DNA of 30,317 nucleotides, taken from the IMG/VR virus record IMGVR_UViG_3300021083_000120, positions 1 through 30,317 of that record. One strand, 5' to 3'. The notes below the pieces were generated by a model. That model ran no database searches. It had not been told where the DNA came from and was given only the letters and a program-made list of their open reading frames with translations. The stretch comes from a virus. Each line of letters begins with the position of its first letter. The first letter of the stretch is position 1. A program made the translations under genes and the position numbers. This document shows, one piece after another, positions 1 through 12,400 of the stretch.

Positions 1-1424
1 CCTGCAGCAACAGTATCACCGGAATAAGTATATAAATTAGTAGCGGTTGTACTATTGCCTATTGCAAAAAGACCTTCAGTAGAATTGCCAGTTGCCACGC
101 CCAACGATGCATTAGATAACAGATTAGTAGCACCGACAACAATATCACCGGAATAAGTATATTTATTCGTTGTAACTGTTCTGTTACCAAGAGCAAATAT
201 TGCTTCGGTGCCATCATTTATAGAAGAGGCCGATGATATAGTGGCGGTTGCTGTAGCACCTCCACCGCCGCCACCGGTAAAGGTTACCCCCGGTGCTACA
301 GTATAATTTGATCCACCTGCGGTCACAGTAGCACTTGTCACCGACCCAGATGAACCTAAGCTAGTCCAATCATAGGTATACGGTGCGGTTCCCCCGGTTG
401 GTGTTGTAGTGACATTCGTAGTAGTTGCTACACCTGCTCCAATTCTTGTGGCTGATATAATTAACGGTGTTACAACTATCACTAATGGATTCGCAATTGG
501 CGGAGTAGGTGGAGTAAATGATGTAGCAAAACTACCGGCATTATAAGTTGTGGTGCCTAAATACGGAATTACACCGGTTGATTTTTGATAACCTACATTT
601 ACTGTTGCTGTGCCATCAAAGGTATCAGTATATGAATTTGAAAGATAGAAAGCAAAATCAATCTTTCCATCGGTGCCTGCTGCTGAATGAAGTGCTACCG
701 TTAAAGTAATGAAATTGTTCGGATAGGCAGATAACGCACTTGGAATATTAAAGAATACTTCTTGTGGTGTCGTAGTCAACCCGTAGAATCCAATATTCGA
801 ATTTACACCGGAACCAGACGAGGTGGTAGCAGTTGACCCAAACTGAATGGTTCCCATACTTCCAATGAGTGTCTGCCAGAATAGATCTTCTGGGTCACTT
901 GTTCCTAGTGTCATCGAAGCACCAGTAGAAACTGTTCCGCCTAAATTGAAGAAATATCTGGCATTGTTCCATGAGCCGAAATCTATCTGCCAAGTATATA
1001 ATAATCCAGGATTAGCCCACGAGCTAACATAGGTCGCCGCCGGCTCGGAATATGCGGTTAATTGTCCACTTGCTACAGATAATCTACTATTACCAATATT
1101 ACTGATTACCTGTGGTAAGGTGGTAGAACTGACATTATTATAAGCAACAATGAGTTGGCCAGGAGCAGCAGCACTCGGAATTGGCGACGTACTAATACCT
1201 TGATGAATTCCACAATTAGTAATTATACCAAACAACGAAGACCATTGAGCAGCAGTCACGATATGAGCAGAAGAGACTGCAAGTAATGGAGTTTGTCCAT
1301 ACCCATAGTCAGCCTGTGTTTGAATTGTCGAGCCTTGATTAGTGTCGGCATATATCTCATTTATCTGAGATATAAATCCATTATAATCAGTTGCCTGAAT
1401 TAGTCCTGTTGTTTGGTAGGCCAT
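1..1424 (-). CDS. Tail-fibre/appendage-type structural protein, 3' end beyond window
   Basis: Seen: an open frame from ATG at 1424 to the left edge (about 474 codons, no stop, no in-frame CGG). The protein is rich in G, S, T and N. It holds a stretch resembling the GGSxYTxAPxVTF glycine-rich repeats of phage appendage proteins (near 240-330), then a poly-glycine run, then at least two tandem 43-residue units with the shared cores FALGN/FAIGN and YTYSGD. Family knowledge: such repeats are common in distal tail-fibre or adhesin-like virion proteins. Inference: a receptor-facing appendage. The start has GGAAAT just upstream and lies 17 nt after the neighbouring gene's stop, suggesting co-transcription. 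I do not recognise a specific named family. Confidence 0.7.
   Translation of the reverse strand, partial: MAYQTTGLIQATDYNGFISQINEIYADTNQGSTIQTQADYGYGQTPLLAVSSAHIVTAAQWSSLFGIITNCGIHQGISTSPIPSAAAPGQLIVAYNNVSSTTLPQVISNIGNSRLSVASGQLTAYSEPAATYVSSWANPGLLYTWQIDFGSWNNARYFFNLGGTVSTGASMTLGTSDPEDLFWQTLIGSMGTIQFGSTATTSSGSGVNSNIGFYGLTTTPQEVFFNIPSALSAYPNNFITLTVALHSAAGTDGKIDFAFYLSNSYTDTFDGTATVNVGYQKSTGVIPYLGTTTYNAGSFATSFTPPTPPIANPLVIVVTPLIISATRIGAGVATTTNVTTTPTGGTAPYTYDWTSLGSSGSVTSATVTAGGSNYTVAPGVTFTGGGGGGATATATISSASSINDGTEAIFALGNRTVTTNKYTYSGDIVVGATNLLSNASLGVATGNSTEGLFAIGNSTTATNLYTYSGDTVAA
8..220 (-). repeat. Tandem repeat of 129 bp period inside the left-edge gene
   Basis: The stretch starting at 8 is repeated with the same spacing and many identities starting at 137 (both begin caaca.tatcaccggaataa). 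The period is 129 bp, or 43 codons, so the repeat is in frame. The array probably continues beyond the left edge. Confidence 0.75.
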
Positions 1425-1440
1425 TTACGATTTCCTGAAA

Positions 1441-2406
1441 TTATTTCACACCGACTACGGCGGTTATTTGTCCTAACTTATCTACAATTTTGTCTTCAAG
1501 AGCACGGCCGATAATTTGAACAGATGTATAAAGATGGAGGTCATCTGGATTCACACCTTCAGCAACACCGGCAGTATCACTGGCTACCAATCTCCAACCT
1601 TTCTTAACCTTACCAGTCACATAAACCGGCACTCGACCACTAAGAGCAATATAAGGATGTGTTTCATTATCGCCAGCTTTAGCATTCAACATAAATCCTG
1701 GCGAAGTAGAAACTACACCAAATACATTCTTATCACCTTGCTTAGTAGTTCTAGTAATCTCGGCAGTTCCACCTAAAGCAACTACAGTACCCGGTTTCAT
1801 TGGTTTATCAGCAGCATATCTTTCGGCTAAGTCGGAGTAGTCTGCTGAAGTAGCAACACCATAGAATGTGCCACCAAATATACTTGTGGCGTAAATATCT
1901 GCTACAGGCTGTCCACTTGATCCAACAGCATTGGCAATTATAGTTCCTGAAATTACAGCACTTGCGGCCGATACACTACCAGTAAAGATAGCATTTGTAG
2001 CATTTACATTGCCGGTGACTGTAACGCCACCGCCTACAGTAAGATTACCCGGAATATTGGAATTACCAGTAGGACTGATTGATGCAAGCGAGACCCAATT
2101 TGCCGACTCTGGCGATCCAGTATATTGGAATTTTACATACATCGTTTGATTGGTAGTGTTAAAGAATAACTGACCTTGTTGAGTCCACGACGGATTTGGC
2201 AGAGCAGGCCCCGCAAAATTTGAAACCATTTGAAGTGTATTCTGAGCAATCGCAGCAGCATAATTGATTGTATTATTACCAAGAAATTGAATTCCGACTT
2301 GGTTCACTGAATCATAATAAGTAGTATCAGTGACATTATCCGGAATAATCACCTGACGCTCATCGGAAGGTAGAGACGTATTTGCTTGTTGTATGGTATA
2401 GCTCAT
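1441..2406 (-). CDS. Tail-fibre-type protein with DLAERY C-terminal domain (321 aa)
   Basis: Seen: an intact frame with no in-frame CGG. The N-terminal half (about 1-110) has QGQLFFNTTNQTMYVK, a pattern typical of phage fibre proteins that describe a virion-attached stalk. Residues 120-180 are repetitive V/T/G beta-helix-like sequence. From about 187 comes SADYSDLAERYAADKPMKPG, followed by a compact C-terminal domain. Family knowledge: this DLAE(R/K)Y module recurs at the C-terminus of tail-fibre and appendage proteins of marine and T4-like phages. Start: ATG at 2406 with AAGGAATTAA upstream, and late-type TATAAATA at 2428-2435. Role inferred: a structural appendage, possibly with a folding or trimerisation domain at the C-terminus. 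Confidence 0.75.
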   Translation of the reverse strand: MSYTIQQANTSLPSDERQVIIPDNVTDTTYYDSVNQVGIQFLGNNTINYAAAIAQNTLQMVSNFAGPALPNPSWTQQGQLFFNTTNQTMYVKFQYTGSPESANWVSLASISPTGNSNIPGNLTVGGGVTVTGNVNATNAIFTGSVSAASAVISGTIIANAVGSSGQPVADIYATSIFGGTFYGVATSADYSDLAERYAADKPMKPGTVVALGGTAEITRTTKQGDKNVFGVVSTSPGFMLNAKAGDNETHPYIALSGRVPVYVTGKVKKGWRLVASDTAGVAEGVNPDDLHLYTSVQIIGRALEDKIVDKLGQITAVVGVK

Positions 2407-2427
2407 GTTCTTTAATTCCTTTTGGTA

Positions 2428-2435
2428 TATTTATA
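2428..2435 (-). promoter_or_regulatory. T4-type late promoter element TATAAATA
   Basis: A minus-strand TATAAATA lies 22 nt upstream of the ATG at 2406. This is the exact T4 gp55-dependent late -10 element, and a gp55 gene is present in the window. A second related element, GATAAATA, lies upstream at 2463-2470. Confidence 0.6.
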
Positions 2436-2462
2436 GTGGCTGCATTGCCACATCTCTATGCT

Positions 2463-2470
2463 TATTTATC
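2463..2470 (-). promoter_or_regulatory. Late-promoter-like element GATAAATA
   Basis: The minus-strand octamer GATAAATA sits in the gap between two minus-strand genes. The same octamer occurs before gp25, before the 23924 gene and before the 28261 gene, so it may be this phage's late-promoter variant. It could be redundant with the TATAAATA at 2428. Confidence 0.4.
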
Positions 2471-2487
2471 ATTGGTAAATTATGAAA

Positions 2488-3269
2488 TTATGACGAAAGT
2501 GGACCCATCTGTATCCTCAAAGAGTATTCTATAGAGATGGCTCTGTTGGCTGATTTCTGAATAGGTGCGAAGATAATTTGCGTTATCATTGTCTTTGTAT
2601 GAGTTCCCGGCACGGTTGAGAAATTGGTAGTAGTATTTACGAAATTATCAACATCTGTAATCGTGGCAGTTTCCTGACCACTGAATATATTGTCCGAACC
2701 AACATACAATGCTATCTCATTAAAGACCAGTGTAGTCGGGTCAAAAGTGGTCGGCAACGGGCTCGGTGTCGAAGCAGTTCCGACGAATGGTGAATTATCC
2801 AACACAGTTTGAGTTATTGCGCTACCAGCAGTAATAGCAGTGGGCGGTTCTGAATAATCCATTGTCACGCTTATCATAATATCTTCGTAATTGACAGCAG
2901 GATTATCTGGCAGAACATATGCCTGTGAATTGGGGTTGAACAATGATTCCGGTGTAGAATCATTCGAAATTACCTTCACATATATCGTGTTATACAGATT
3001 AGCATTTGGATTCTTTACTAAACTATTCGCACCGTCCTAGCGATGGTTTATAGACGATATTACCTGATGGATTAACATAAGCACCGACCATTGCCAAACC
3101 CCATATATGCTATAAAGGCATTTCCATTACCTACTAATGCCTGAGCAATGACTTCGGACATATTTCCATATAATATATCATTATTTTGGTCAACTAGGAT
3201 TTCGCCAGTATCTTTATCTCGAATTTTTACATGACCTCGTAGACTATATGAAATGATATCTGCTAACAT
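2488..3269 (-). CDS. Conserved virion structural protein (259 aa, two CGGY +1 sites)
   Basis: Triplet reading gives three disconnected frames. Reading +1 at CGG codons 3086-3084 (GGT CGG TGC) and 3034-3032 (GGA CGG TGC) joins them into 259 residues, with Gly62 and Gly79 decoded from CGGT. The joined protein reads MLADIISYSLRGHV, then KIRDKDTGEILVD, then FGNGG, then NANLYNTIYVKV, and ends in a domain with SANRAISIEYSLRI. Family knowledge: I recognise this order (LADxxSY, DKxTGEVL, FGNGG, NAxLYN) from a widespread virion protein of T4-like phages. The second G of FGNGG is one of the shift sites. Start: ATG at 3269 overlaps the stop of the 45-residue ORF; a TTG at 3275 is an alternative. Exact role unknown. 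Confidence 0.8.
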
Positions 3270-3271
3270 TC

Positions 3272-3409
3272 TCAACCTCTTTTATTTAAAAGTACCTTGC
3301 CAGTGTCTTTATCTTTTATAAGAATATGGCATTGTGGATTTACATTCACTGTATCAGTAGGTTTCGGTGTAGTAATCTTCTCTACTGGCTTGTTGTCTTT
3401 ATTTATCAT
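3272..3409 (-). CDS. Small ORF, 45 aa, unrecognised
   Basis: ATG at 3409 to TGA at 3274-3272. The stop lies 2 nt before the ATG of the next structural gene, an arrangement typical of translational coupling. The C-terminal part, HILIKDKDTGKVLLNKRG, closely resembles KIRDKDTGEILVD near the start of the downstream protein. It may therefore be a partial duplication of that N-terminal strand pair or a related small virion protein. It has no CGG codon. The position between two structural genes supports expression, but the short length keeps confidence moderate. Confidence 0.5.
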   Translation of the reverse strand: MINKDNKPVEKITTPKPTDTVNVNPQCHILIKDKDTGKVLLNKRG

Positions 3410-3425
3410 AGCTTTAAACCTTTAT

Positions 3426-6400
3426 TTATGGAACTGCTTCGCCGGGGCCTTGTTTTAAGAATATAGCCTGTGGTGTTTCAGCCCACCATAATCCACCTAG
3501 TGCCGCAATATCATCCACTGTTGGATTAGCAAGATTCCATATATCAATGTCTGAATTTGATGGCATATTTTGTGCTAATTCAGCATAGATATTGATAGTG
3601 CTATCAGCAGTATGATTGGCAGGTGAAGTTCCACTGGTGCCACGAATTAATCTACCAAATTCCCAAACATCGCTTGAAATTTGAGTCTTGGTTTGATATT
3701 CAATTCTTTCACCGTCAATCCATACCGCAGCAATAAAGGTATTGCTTGGAACTTGGAATATATCCGGCCCTTGAACTTGGAATGACACCGTCTGATTTGT
3801 AATAGCTGGTGTAGTAGGATTGCCTAAGTAATCTTTACCACTTAATAATATGCCAGCAGCCGCATTATCATTTCTATAGAATTGCTTACCATTAATTCCA
3901 GTATTTGATTTGAAACTAATGTAGTATGGTAATCTCACAATCAAATTGATCGAATTCTGATTCCAGTATGAAGTATTCCACCCATACCCGATATCGTTTT
4001 CTTCCAATATTTCAATCACTACTGGGTCCTGAAGATTCCAAGTTTGATTAATCATATACATTCCACCGGCCGATCTGATTTACAACAAACTCAGTATCGA
4101 CATTGATTACTAAATTATCACGGGAACATCCTGAGACAATTTCATTTCTGTAAGGATTAAAACCAATTCTTGAGAAACTTCCGCTGTCAAATAATACATA
4201 AGCAACTGGCGGAATACCACCTGGATTGATTACTACATTCATTGGATTACTATAAAAATAAACCGTATAAGTATCGTCAGTATTAACTCCTACATAGTAA
4301 TCTTTACCATAGAACAAGATTACATCCACAATTTGAATTGCTACAATATTCGTCGGCACAACGAATGGCATAGTGCCCAGCAAGCTAAATGTGTATGGAT
4401 AAAGTTGCGAAGCACCTTTCTTACTTGGATCATAATCAGTCAATGATATTTGATATACTGTCTCATCAGATATAAAGGTTTGAAGATTCTGAACGAATGT
4501 CTGCGCATCCAAAGTATTGCCATATAAACCTGACCACGTAGGCATTCCAGAATTCCATCCATTAGTACCCCATTCATATCCTTCGTACCCGTTTGTAGAG
4601 TTCCACTGTGCTGGAAATTCATCTGCTCCACCTGGTCCAAATTGGAGTGATATGTCAAGTTGTGGGAAATCAAGGGCGGTACCCTGTGCGACATCTAATT
4701 TGCTATAACTTTGGAGATAATCTCTAATCTGAGTATGATATGGTTTGACACTCTCAATATAACCAATGATATTGTCAATTTCATTCGGAATATAGAAATT
4801 GGATTGCGCTAATGGTATATTAGCCTCTTCAATATAGATATATGAGGTCTTAAATACCCAATTTGGATTCTTTTGCTCACTAAGAACATAATTCAACATC
4901 GAGAAGAATAACAAATTAGTATCTACAGCATATGTTTCAGTGAATATTTCCGAATACATTGCATTCAACAATTCTCTTAATTCTACTGACAGGTTATAGA
5001 TATACTTATCAGTATAGATGGTCGGTAATATCTGAATAGCACTTAGTTCATAACCAATCAATTCGAGGTATAATGAATCTGAAGAACTTGTAGCCACTAC
5101 ATACAACGCATATCTTTCATCAGCAATAATTGGTTCAGCAGTTCCTTGAATTACCAATACGATAGTATTCAATGGTATAGATCCTGCTGTCAACGCAGTA
5201 TTGGCATCAGTCAATGTTGTATATTGGACTTGTGGTTGAGCATTTGCGTATCCTGTGGCATACCAGTTCACATAGGTCCAGTAGTTGTCAGTAAGAATAT
5301 TATCATTCCATCCCGGATTTAAATCTCTGATAGGAATATTTATTAATAGAGCATTTGCGGCCTGATAGAAGATTTGGCGAGCAGTGTAAATATTCCTAAA
5401 CATACTCTGTCTTGGACGATAGGCAACACCATATTTCTCCGCATCACTCAATGAAGGGTCTGGTACCGGGAAGACTTTTCCATAGACAGGAATAGTATCA
5501 CTTGTTGCATTGTTCCACGGACTAACATCCCACGGTGTTGTGTTCCAAGGGTTCCAGTCAGCAATAATAATGCCATTACTATATTGATCTGTGACAGGTA
5601 GGACTTGTGTATATCCACAGATACTATCGATGAATTTATTCCAATATGAAACTGGAATATCCGATCCTGTATCACCTTCTCTATATAATCCCCACTGAGT
5701 ATGCTTTTGATCATCTCTTTCTGATGTTCTATATTGAATTTGTATATCATTACCTTGATAGATAAGGATATCTTGGATATTATAGAACAGATAGGAATTA
5801 TTCACACTTGTCTGTTGAATAGGTGCGAAGTATGTATAACCTTGAGTATTTGGACTATTCAGTAGACTTGATACCTGAATAGCAGGTAATGTTCTATTTT
5901 GTAAATTCGGCTGATCGGTTGGATCCAGTACCCAGAAATAATACAGTGTTACGAAGATATTCGTAGCATTATTGAATGTTGTAATCTGAACAGAGTCTGT
6001 GGTTGACCTTGGAGTTCCGGGGCCGGTATATTGGTCCGGCGGAACAGTGCTTTCGGTCCATTCATAAATGTCTATAGATGAACCGGGGAATAATTGACCC
6101 CAATTATTCCTTATATATATCAAATTGTCAGTGGATGTTTCTGAACCATCTAAAGCAATTGGTTGTTCATAGTAGAAATATCTACAATTGGTAAAATCCC
6201 ACCATAGTTGACCGCACTTGTTTTGTGCCAAAGGTTATGCTTGAACTATACAACCTTGGATTGGTAGTAATATTGTATCGAGCAGGATCCTGGAATGAGA
6301 AATAGGTAATATTCTGTCTGGCAAGGTTTGGCAAGATTCCTTTGAACGGGTCATATACTGGAAGCAATATTTCTTGTAATTGAGTTCTAAATTGATATAT

Positions 6401-9400
6401 CTGAGCATTCAAAAATAACGAAGTATTAATAAGTGGTGCTTGTTCTCTGAACAATGTTGACACCAATCCGCCTATACTATTAGCAGAAATACTGTAGACA
6501 CCCCATTTGTTATTTGGATCAATATCAATCCACACTTTATCGCCGGGTTCTATGTAATAGGACAAACCCGGCGATTGAGTCATAAATCTCATTGTCTTAA
6601 AGAACAGTAATGTGTTCAAGGACGCATATTGAGCAATGTCAGTTGAAGTCAACACATTGCCATTCTGATCGACTAATGAGTAATTGTTCCAAGTAAGAAC
6701 CACATTATAGGTAGTAGGATTTAAGTCGTCATCCAACACAGTGACTTGTTGCGTTGTGGTGCTTGTTCCTAAACTTTGCAATGATACCACATATGAATAA
6801 ACAGGGTCCGATACACCAGCAATGACATATTGTAATGACACAAGATTGATATCATTCATAGCAATCAAATCAATATCTATTACACTCAATATTAAATTAC
6901 CCGAAGTATCAAGGCTCATTTCGAAACTTTGATTCCACAATGAAATCTGATCATTTGTAATTGGAACTGTCGGGTCAGTAGTAAGGATATAATTCCATAG
7001 TTGTGGTTCATTGATGAACGGCGGAACTACATAGGCATTCCAAGGTGCTGCTTGAATCATAAAATCATAGGAGACTAATTTATAGACATTCCAGTCCATA
7101 TTGTAATTGCTTGCCATCCAAATGGTTTGACCTACATATGGATTCAGTGTTATCGAACCCCAATCATTAAAGGTGCTATCTATTCCAAATGTTAGCCAAT
7201 CTACATCACTCTGATTTACATAACCGGCATTTGGAATATCATACCAAATATTTGTAGTCGTCGGAAATACTAAGGTATATTCCGGTTCTGGTGGCCTCAC
7301 TAACCATACATTTGTTTCATCGATGTCAATATCGATAATATTATTTGAAGGTGTATCATTTACGATTTCACCCTGATATATCGCATACAGAATATCTAAA
7401 TTCGACGGAACTGATCCCGACACAATCGTGACAACTGGGTCGTATGTATATCCATACCCCGGATCAGTAATATCAATTCTGGATATAGTTCCTAAAGTAG
7501 GATTTAATATCGCATAGGCAGTTGCCTGACGAACAGGATATAGCAAATTTGGATCTGTAGGACTAGCATCCGGCGGACTAATTATGATTAACGGCGGTGT
7601 AGTATAGGTATCCTGCGCGTTTAAAATATAGATAGATTGAACAAATCCAATCACAGTTGGCACATAATTCAATCTTGCTACAATAACATTGCCTGCATTT
7701 GGTATTGGTTCTAATAGAAATTCAGTCGACACCTGTTGAATAGTATTTCCGAACTCACCTAACAACAACGCCCACTCTTCATAGATGTTCACGGTTTCAT
7801 TATTGACCGCATTATTGAAATTACCAAAAGCGGTATTACATCTGAACAATTTGCCAAATGATTGAATGGTACCTTTTTGTCTAATCGCACCTTGATAGAA
7901 TAGATATTGAATATCATCACTCAGTTCTAAATTATCGAGATAGCTTGAATTTTGATATCCAATTAAATGTCTACCTAATGTTTCGGCACTTGGATTGTCA
8001 ATGATAATATTCGGGTCATAGAAGAATCTGATATTATCAACTAGGGTGTTGTAGTTTGGCAGTAATTGGTTGTCTAGTATGAGATAACCAGGCGCTTCCA
8101 TTTTACCATACCAGTTGCCACTTCTGAAACCATTAAATAGTAATCTCAATTGTCTTGATCTCAATAATGGGTCATAGATAATATCATTGAAAGAAGTTTC
8201 ATTGTCAAAAATCAATATGTGTTCTATCTCTATGGCACTGACTTGAAGATAGAAAATTCCACCAGCATTCAAATCACTTGGCGCAACAGTAATAGTTTGA
8301 CCACTTCTATTTATAGAAGTATCTCTTGGATTAATTGCTATACCAAACTGATTTAAGATGCTATAGACACCGTTTGATATTTGTTCTACATTATCAGGAT
8401 AACCAGCCGCAACTGTGATTGATGCCGAATTAGCCAATGGGCTTAATTGTATAGAAGCGTCAGGCGCCCAATTAGTGTTAATCCAAAATAGGAATTGTTT
8501 CGCAGCATAAAACCAATCGTTAACCATTGATGTGGTTGGGTCTACAGTAGAAAAATCCCACCCCTGTGAATTCAGATAATCTCCCCATCCAATTAAGAAA
8601 TCAAACACGGCCTGAACATTGGCCAATATAGTTCCGTATGGAATCTTTACAAGCGTGGTCGTTGGGTTCGGACTATAAGTTACTGCCACACCACCCACAA
8701 TCGGTAAGGAACCTAATTTTGACCATAATGCCGGATTGAATGTAGTCACTGATGTCTGAGCAACGACACATTGGTAATACAATCCATTATATCTAACAAT
8801 GTTCCCTAGTGTATAACTTGAACCAATTTGGAAGTATGACCAAGTGGCAGGTTGACCACCAATAGTGATTTGCTGAGCATTATTTGGTGCTCTTGTGAAG
8901 GCTAAGAATTCCGAATTTAATAAATCATAACCATATACCGCAAAAGTTCCATTGCCTAAGGCACGAATAATCACTCCACTATAAGCATAGGTAGCAATTA
9001 CCGAACCAATATGTAAATCGACCTCGAAATTATTCGATGGCACTGAAAGACTGGTGCTTGTTGTTCCTGGCGAAACAGATTCGAGATATACAGTGCAGGT
9101 GGACTGATTTGTAAAGCCAGCGAACTTATTCGCCAAATTCGCATCTAATGTTCTTATCTTTTGACCAAAATATTGGGTTATATCTTCGCCAAGATATAAT
9201 AGATAATCACTGATCCATCTTTGATATCCAAACCTGATATTTATAGAACCGTCTGGTAGAGTTTCGGCGTGGACAATCTGATCGGCATTCTTCGGCCTCA
9301 TCCAAGCAAAATATGGATCACCGGAGCCTATCGCACCATTCTGAAAATAATCATCAACCTGAACATAGAAGTCGTATGGTAGATAATTGTTGTTTTGAAC

Positions 9401-12400
9401 ATACTGATTTGATGGCATATATTCTACGCCTAAGGTATCCCAATATAGTTCACCAAAATTAGCAGGATTCATCAAGTATAAGAATTCCTGAATACTGAAC
9501 GGATAATCCGAGCTATTATACCAGGCTTGTTCCACTGGTGAGCCATCACCATAGACCCACGGATTCATAAATCCATCAAATGGTTCATATGTGTCAGCGA
9601 CTAATACATTGAATATTACAGGCACCGATCGTAAATTTCCACTTGAATCAACTGGTATTATAGCGGATAACCCCGGTCGAGCCCACAACACATTTGGCAG
9701 TGGATCACCGGTTAGTGGATCGAATGTTGCTCGCGGACCCTGCCTAATTATGCCAGCCTGTAAATCATTCCACAATGATGTGTTAGTAGAGCTCCAATTT
9801 GAGGTATATTGAGCAACCCACCAAGTAGGTTCCTGAGAGAATCCTAACATTTCCCACGGTGCAGTATTTGGATATATGGTGTCATAATACCAATAGAAAA
9901 TACCTCTCCAGTTTCCTGGTAAATTCAAAGGAACATCCATAGTATTTACGGCAGTGGTATAGTTCCATAGCATCCATTGTTGGTCAGACGGAACCAGTGG
10001 TGAGAATGTCGAATATTCATTTACACGATAATCTACACCATATTTTGATGACCACTTATTCAAGTATGATTCCGTAATACTCAGGTATTGAGTTCTTGGA
10101 TATCTTGTCTGTCTAAAATATCCTGGTTGAACTTGAACTAGATCTAATGGTATATTATACTGATTTCTAAATAATGGATTTATACCATTGAATATTCTCT
10201 TTTCAAGTTCAAGCAACAACTGATCACGATAATCACCAAACGCCACTGTTCTCGAACCATCGTGACCAACTATAACATTGGTCGGTATTGCGAACGAAGT
10301 ATCTGATACAATTTTTGGTTCAAATACCATATATGTTCCAATTTTACTCGGAGTAGATGGAACATAGGTAGGTAATGGATTTTGATAGAATTCAGAAAAT
10401 ATAGTATCACCGACACTTACGCTATTCAAATTGAATACAATTATCACTGGATCGATTGACGAATTCTGGGTCTGAATGTAATCGTATCCAATTAATAATA
10501 ATCTTTCATCACCGGAATCTTCACCAGTGGTATCATACAAATAAATGACATTCCTTGGATCGGTGGTATCGATGGAATTTTGTAATTGCAGTGGCAACGA
10601 ATATCCGGTGTTATGTGGATCTTCGGCAGGCACTACATCTGTTTCTGAAGCAAATACTGCACTTGCCGCAACCATATATGAATAAGCAAATGAATTTGAA
10701 AATTCCTTTGATATATTCAATATTGAGAATATTTTATCAACCCAATAACTAATCACCACCTGATTAGCGTGTATCATCGAAGGTGTGAATGATTGATTGA
10801 TTAATTGCTGTGCAATATTCAGATACTTGGTTTTGAAATTAGTATATTGTAATTCACTGAATCTTATACCGTTAATGACATTCAAATCATCCGCCGACGA
10901 TATCAACATTGTCTTTAACAATGGAGCAGTATTCTGCAGAATGAAAGATCCCAATGAGATATTCTGTGGACTATTGATGTAATTATTCGGCCCACCATAT
11001 GCGGCGCCAGTAAAACCTAATTGATTCTGAATGATTGATACAAATTGCTCACTCATATCACTTCCGGACAAAGAGAATACTTCCTGTTGACCAGCATTGG
11101 CATTCAGTTGTTGTGGTATGTCAAAATAACCACTTGCATTTGGATTCAGTGGTGCATGAGTGTACGTCTGAACTTCTACTACAGGCGGCGGTGCGCCAGC
11201 AGGTAGACTTGCAACATATGTAGTCAAGTATGAAGTTAAATCTAAATAGATGTAATTATTGATTTCTCTTGACACTACATATTCGGAAATTGATATAATA
11301 TTTCCATCTACAATTACAACAATGTCGGCACAGCCATCATCATATCCATACGGAACTACGCTCAGTTGAAAGATGTATAGTTGATTCAGGGTGACATTAA
11401 ACTGTGGTCCTAAGGAATTATACCCAACTACATATTGATCGATTACTCTTTGTTTGCTTGTATAGATAGGTGTCACTGTTGAACATGCACCCGAAGTTGG
11501 AATTGTAGGTTCGTACAAGTTCCAGGAATTACCATACGTAGTTGGTATCCCGACCGACCCTATTCCTTTATAATAGTAATATCCGGCAATAGGATATTTT
11601 CCGTAATTATAGGTATATCTGTTTACCATTAAATCATTGTCAAAGACGATATCAGTTGCTTGACCTAAGGCGGTATAAACTATTGGAAAGCCTAATACTG
11701 GATCCACATAGGCACCGGGTTCGGTGTTTATTTGATAAGAGAATATCTCACTACCTGCGAAATTATTGCCAGGATATACACTTTGATTGTCTAATTCTAC
11801 ATAGTTGTAATCATATAGCTGGAACAATGGTGCCTGATTTACTTCGAATTTGTCATTATCAACTTCCTGCCATGCACCATACTGATAATACCACGATTGT
11901 CCAGTCTGTGGCGTTTTTGGTATTGCTGATTCGTCAATAATGAATACAATATCGCCTTCTACTACCGGTGTGCCAAAATCGACATACGGTAAGAATAATG
12001 CCAGACCTGGAGTAGTATCTACTACTTGGAATATATACTGATTTACACTATTGGATTCAAAGTCACTGGTATTCCACACCGCAATAATATATACAATACC
12101 AGTAATAGGATCTATTACCAAATCATTTGGTAGATTATCTGGATTTAATCCAGTTGAGATAATGTCCGTCTCAATTACATAGTTCCACGGAGCAACATTC
12201 CATTCTGCCTGATCTACAGTCACGCCGTTGAGTGTCATTAAAGAATGCTACTAACTCACCGTGGCACCAAACTAATTTCTAAAGCACTATTAATCAAACT
12301 CCACGGCTGTTGTTGATAAGTCGATAACAGGACATTTTGACCAGTTTGGTCAACAGTAAATCCGTAATTAATGCTATTTAAAAATTGAGTACCAGCATTG

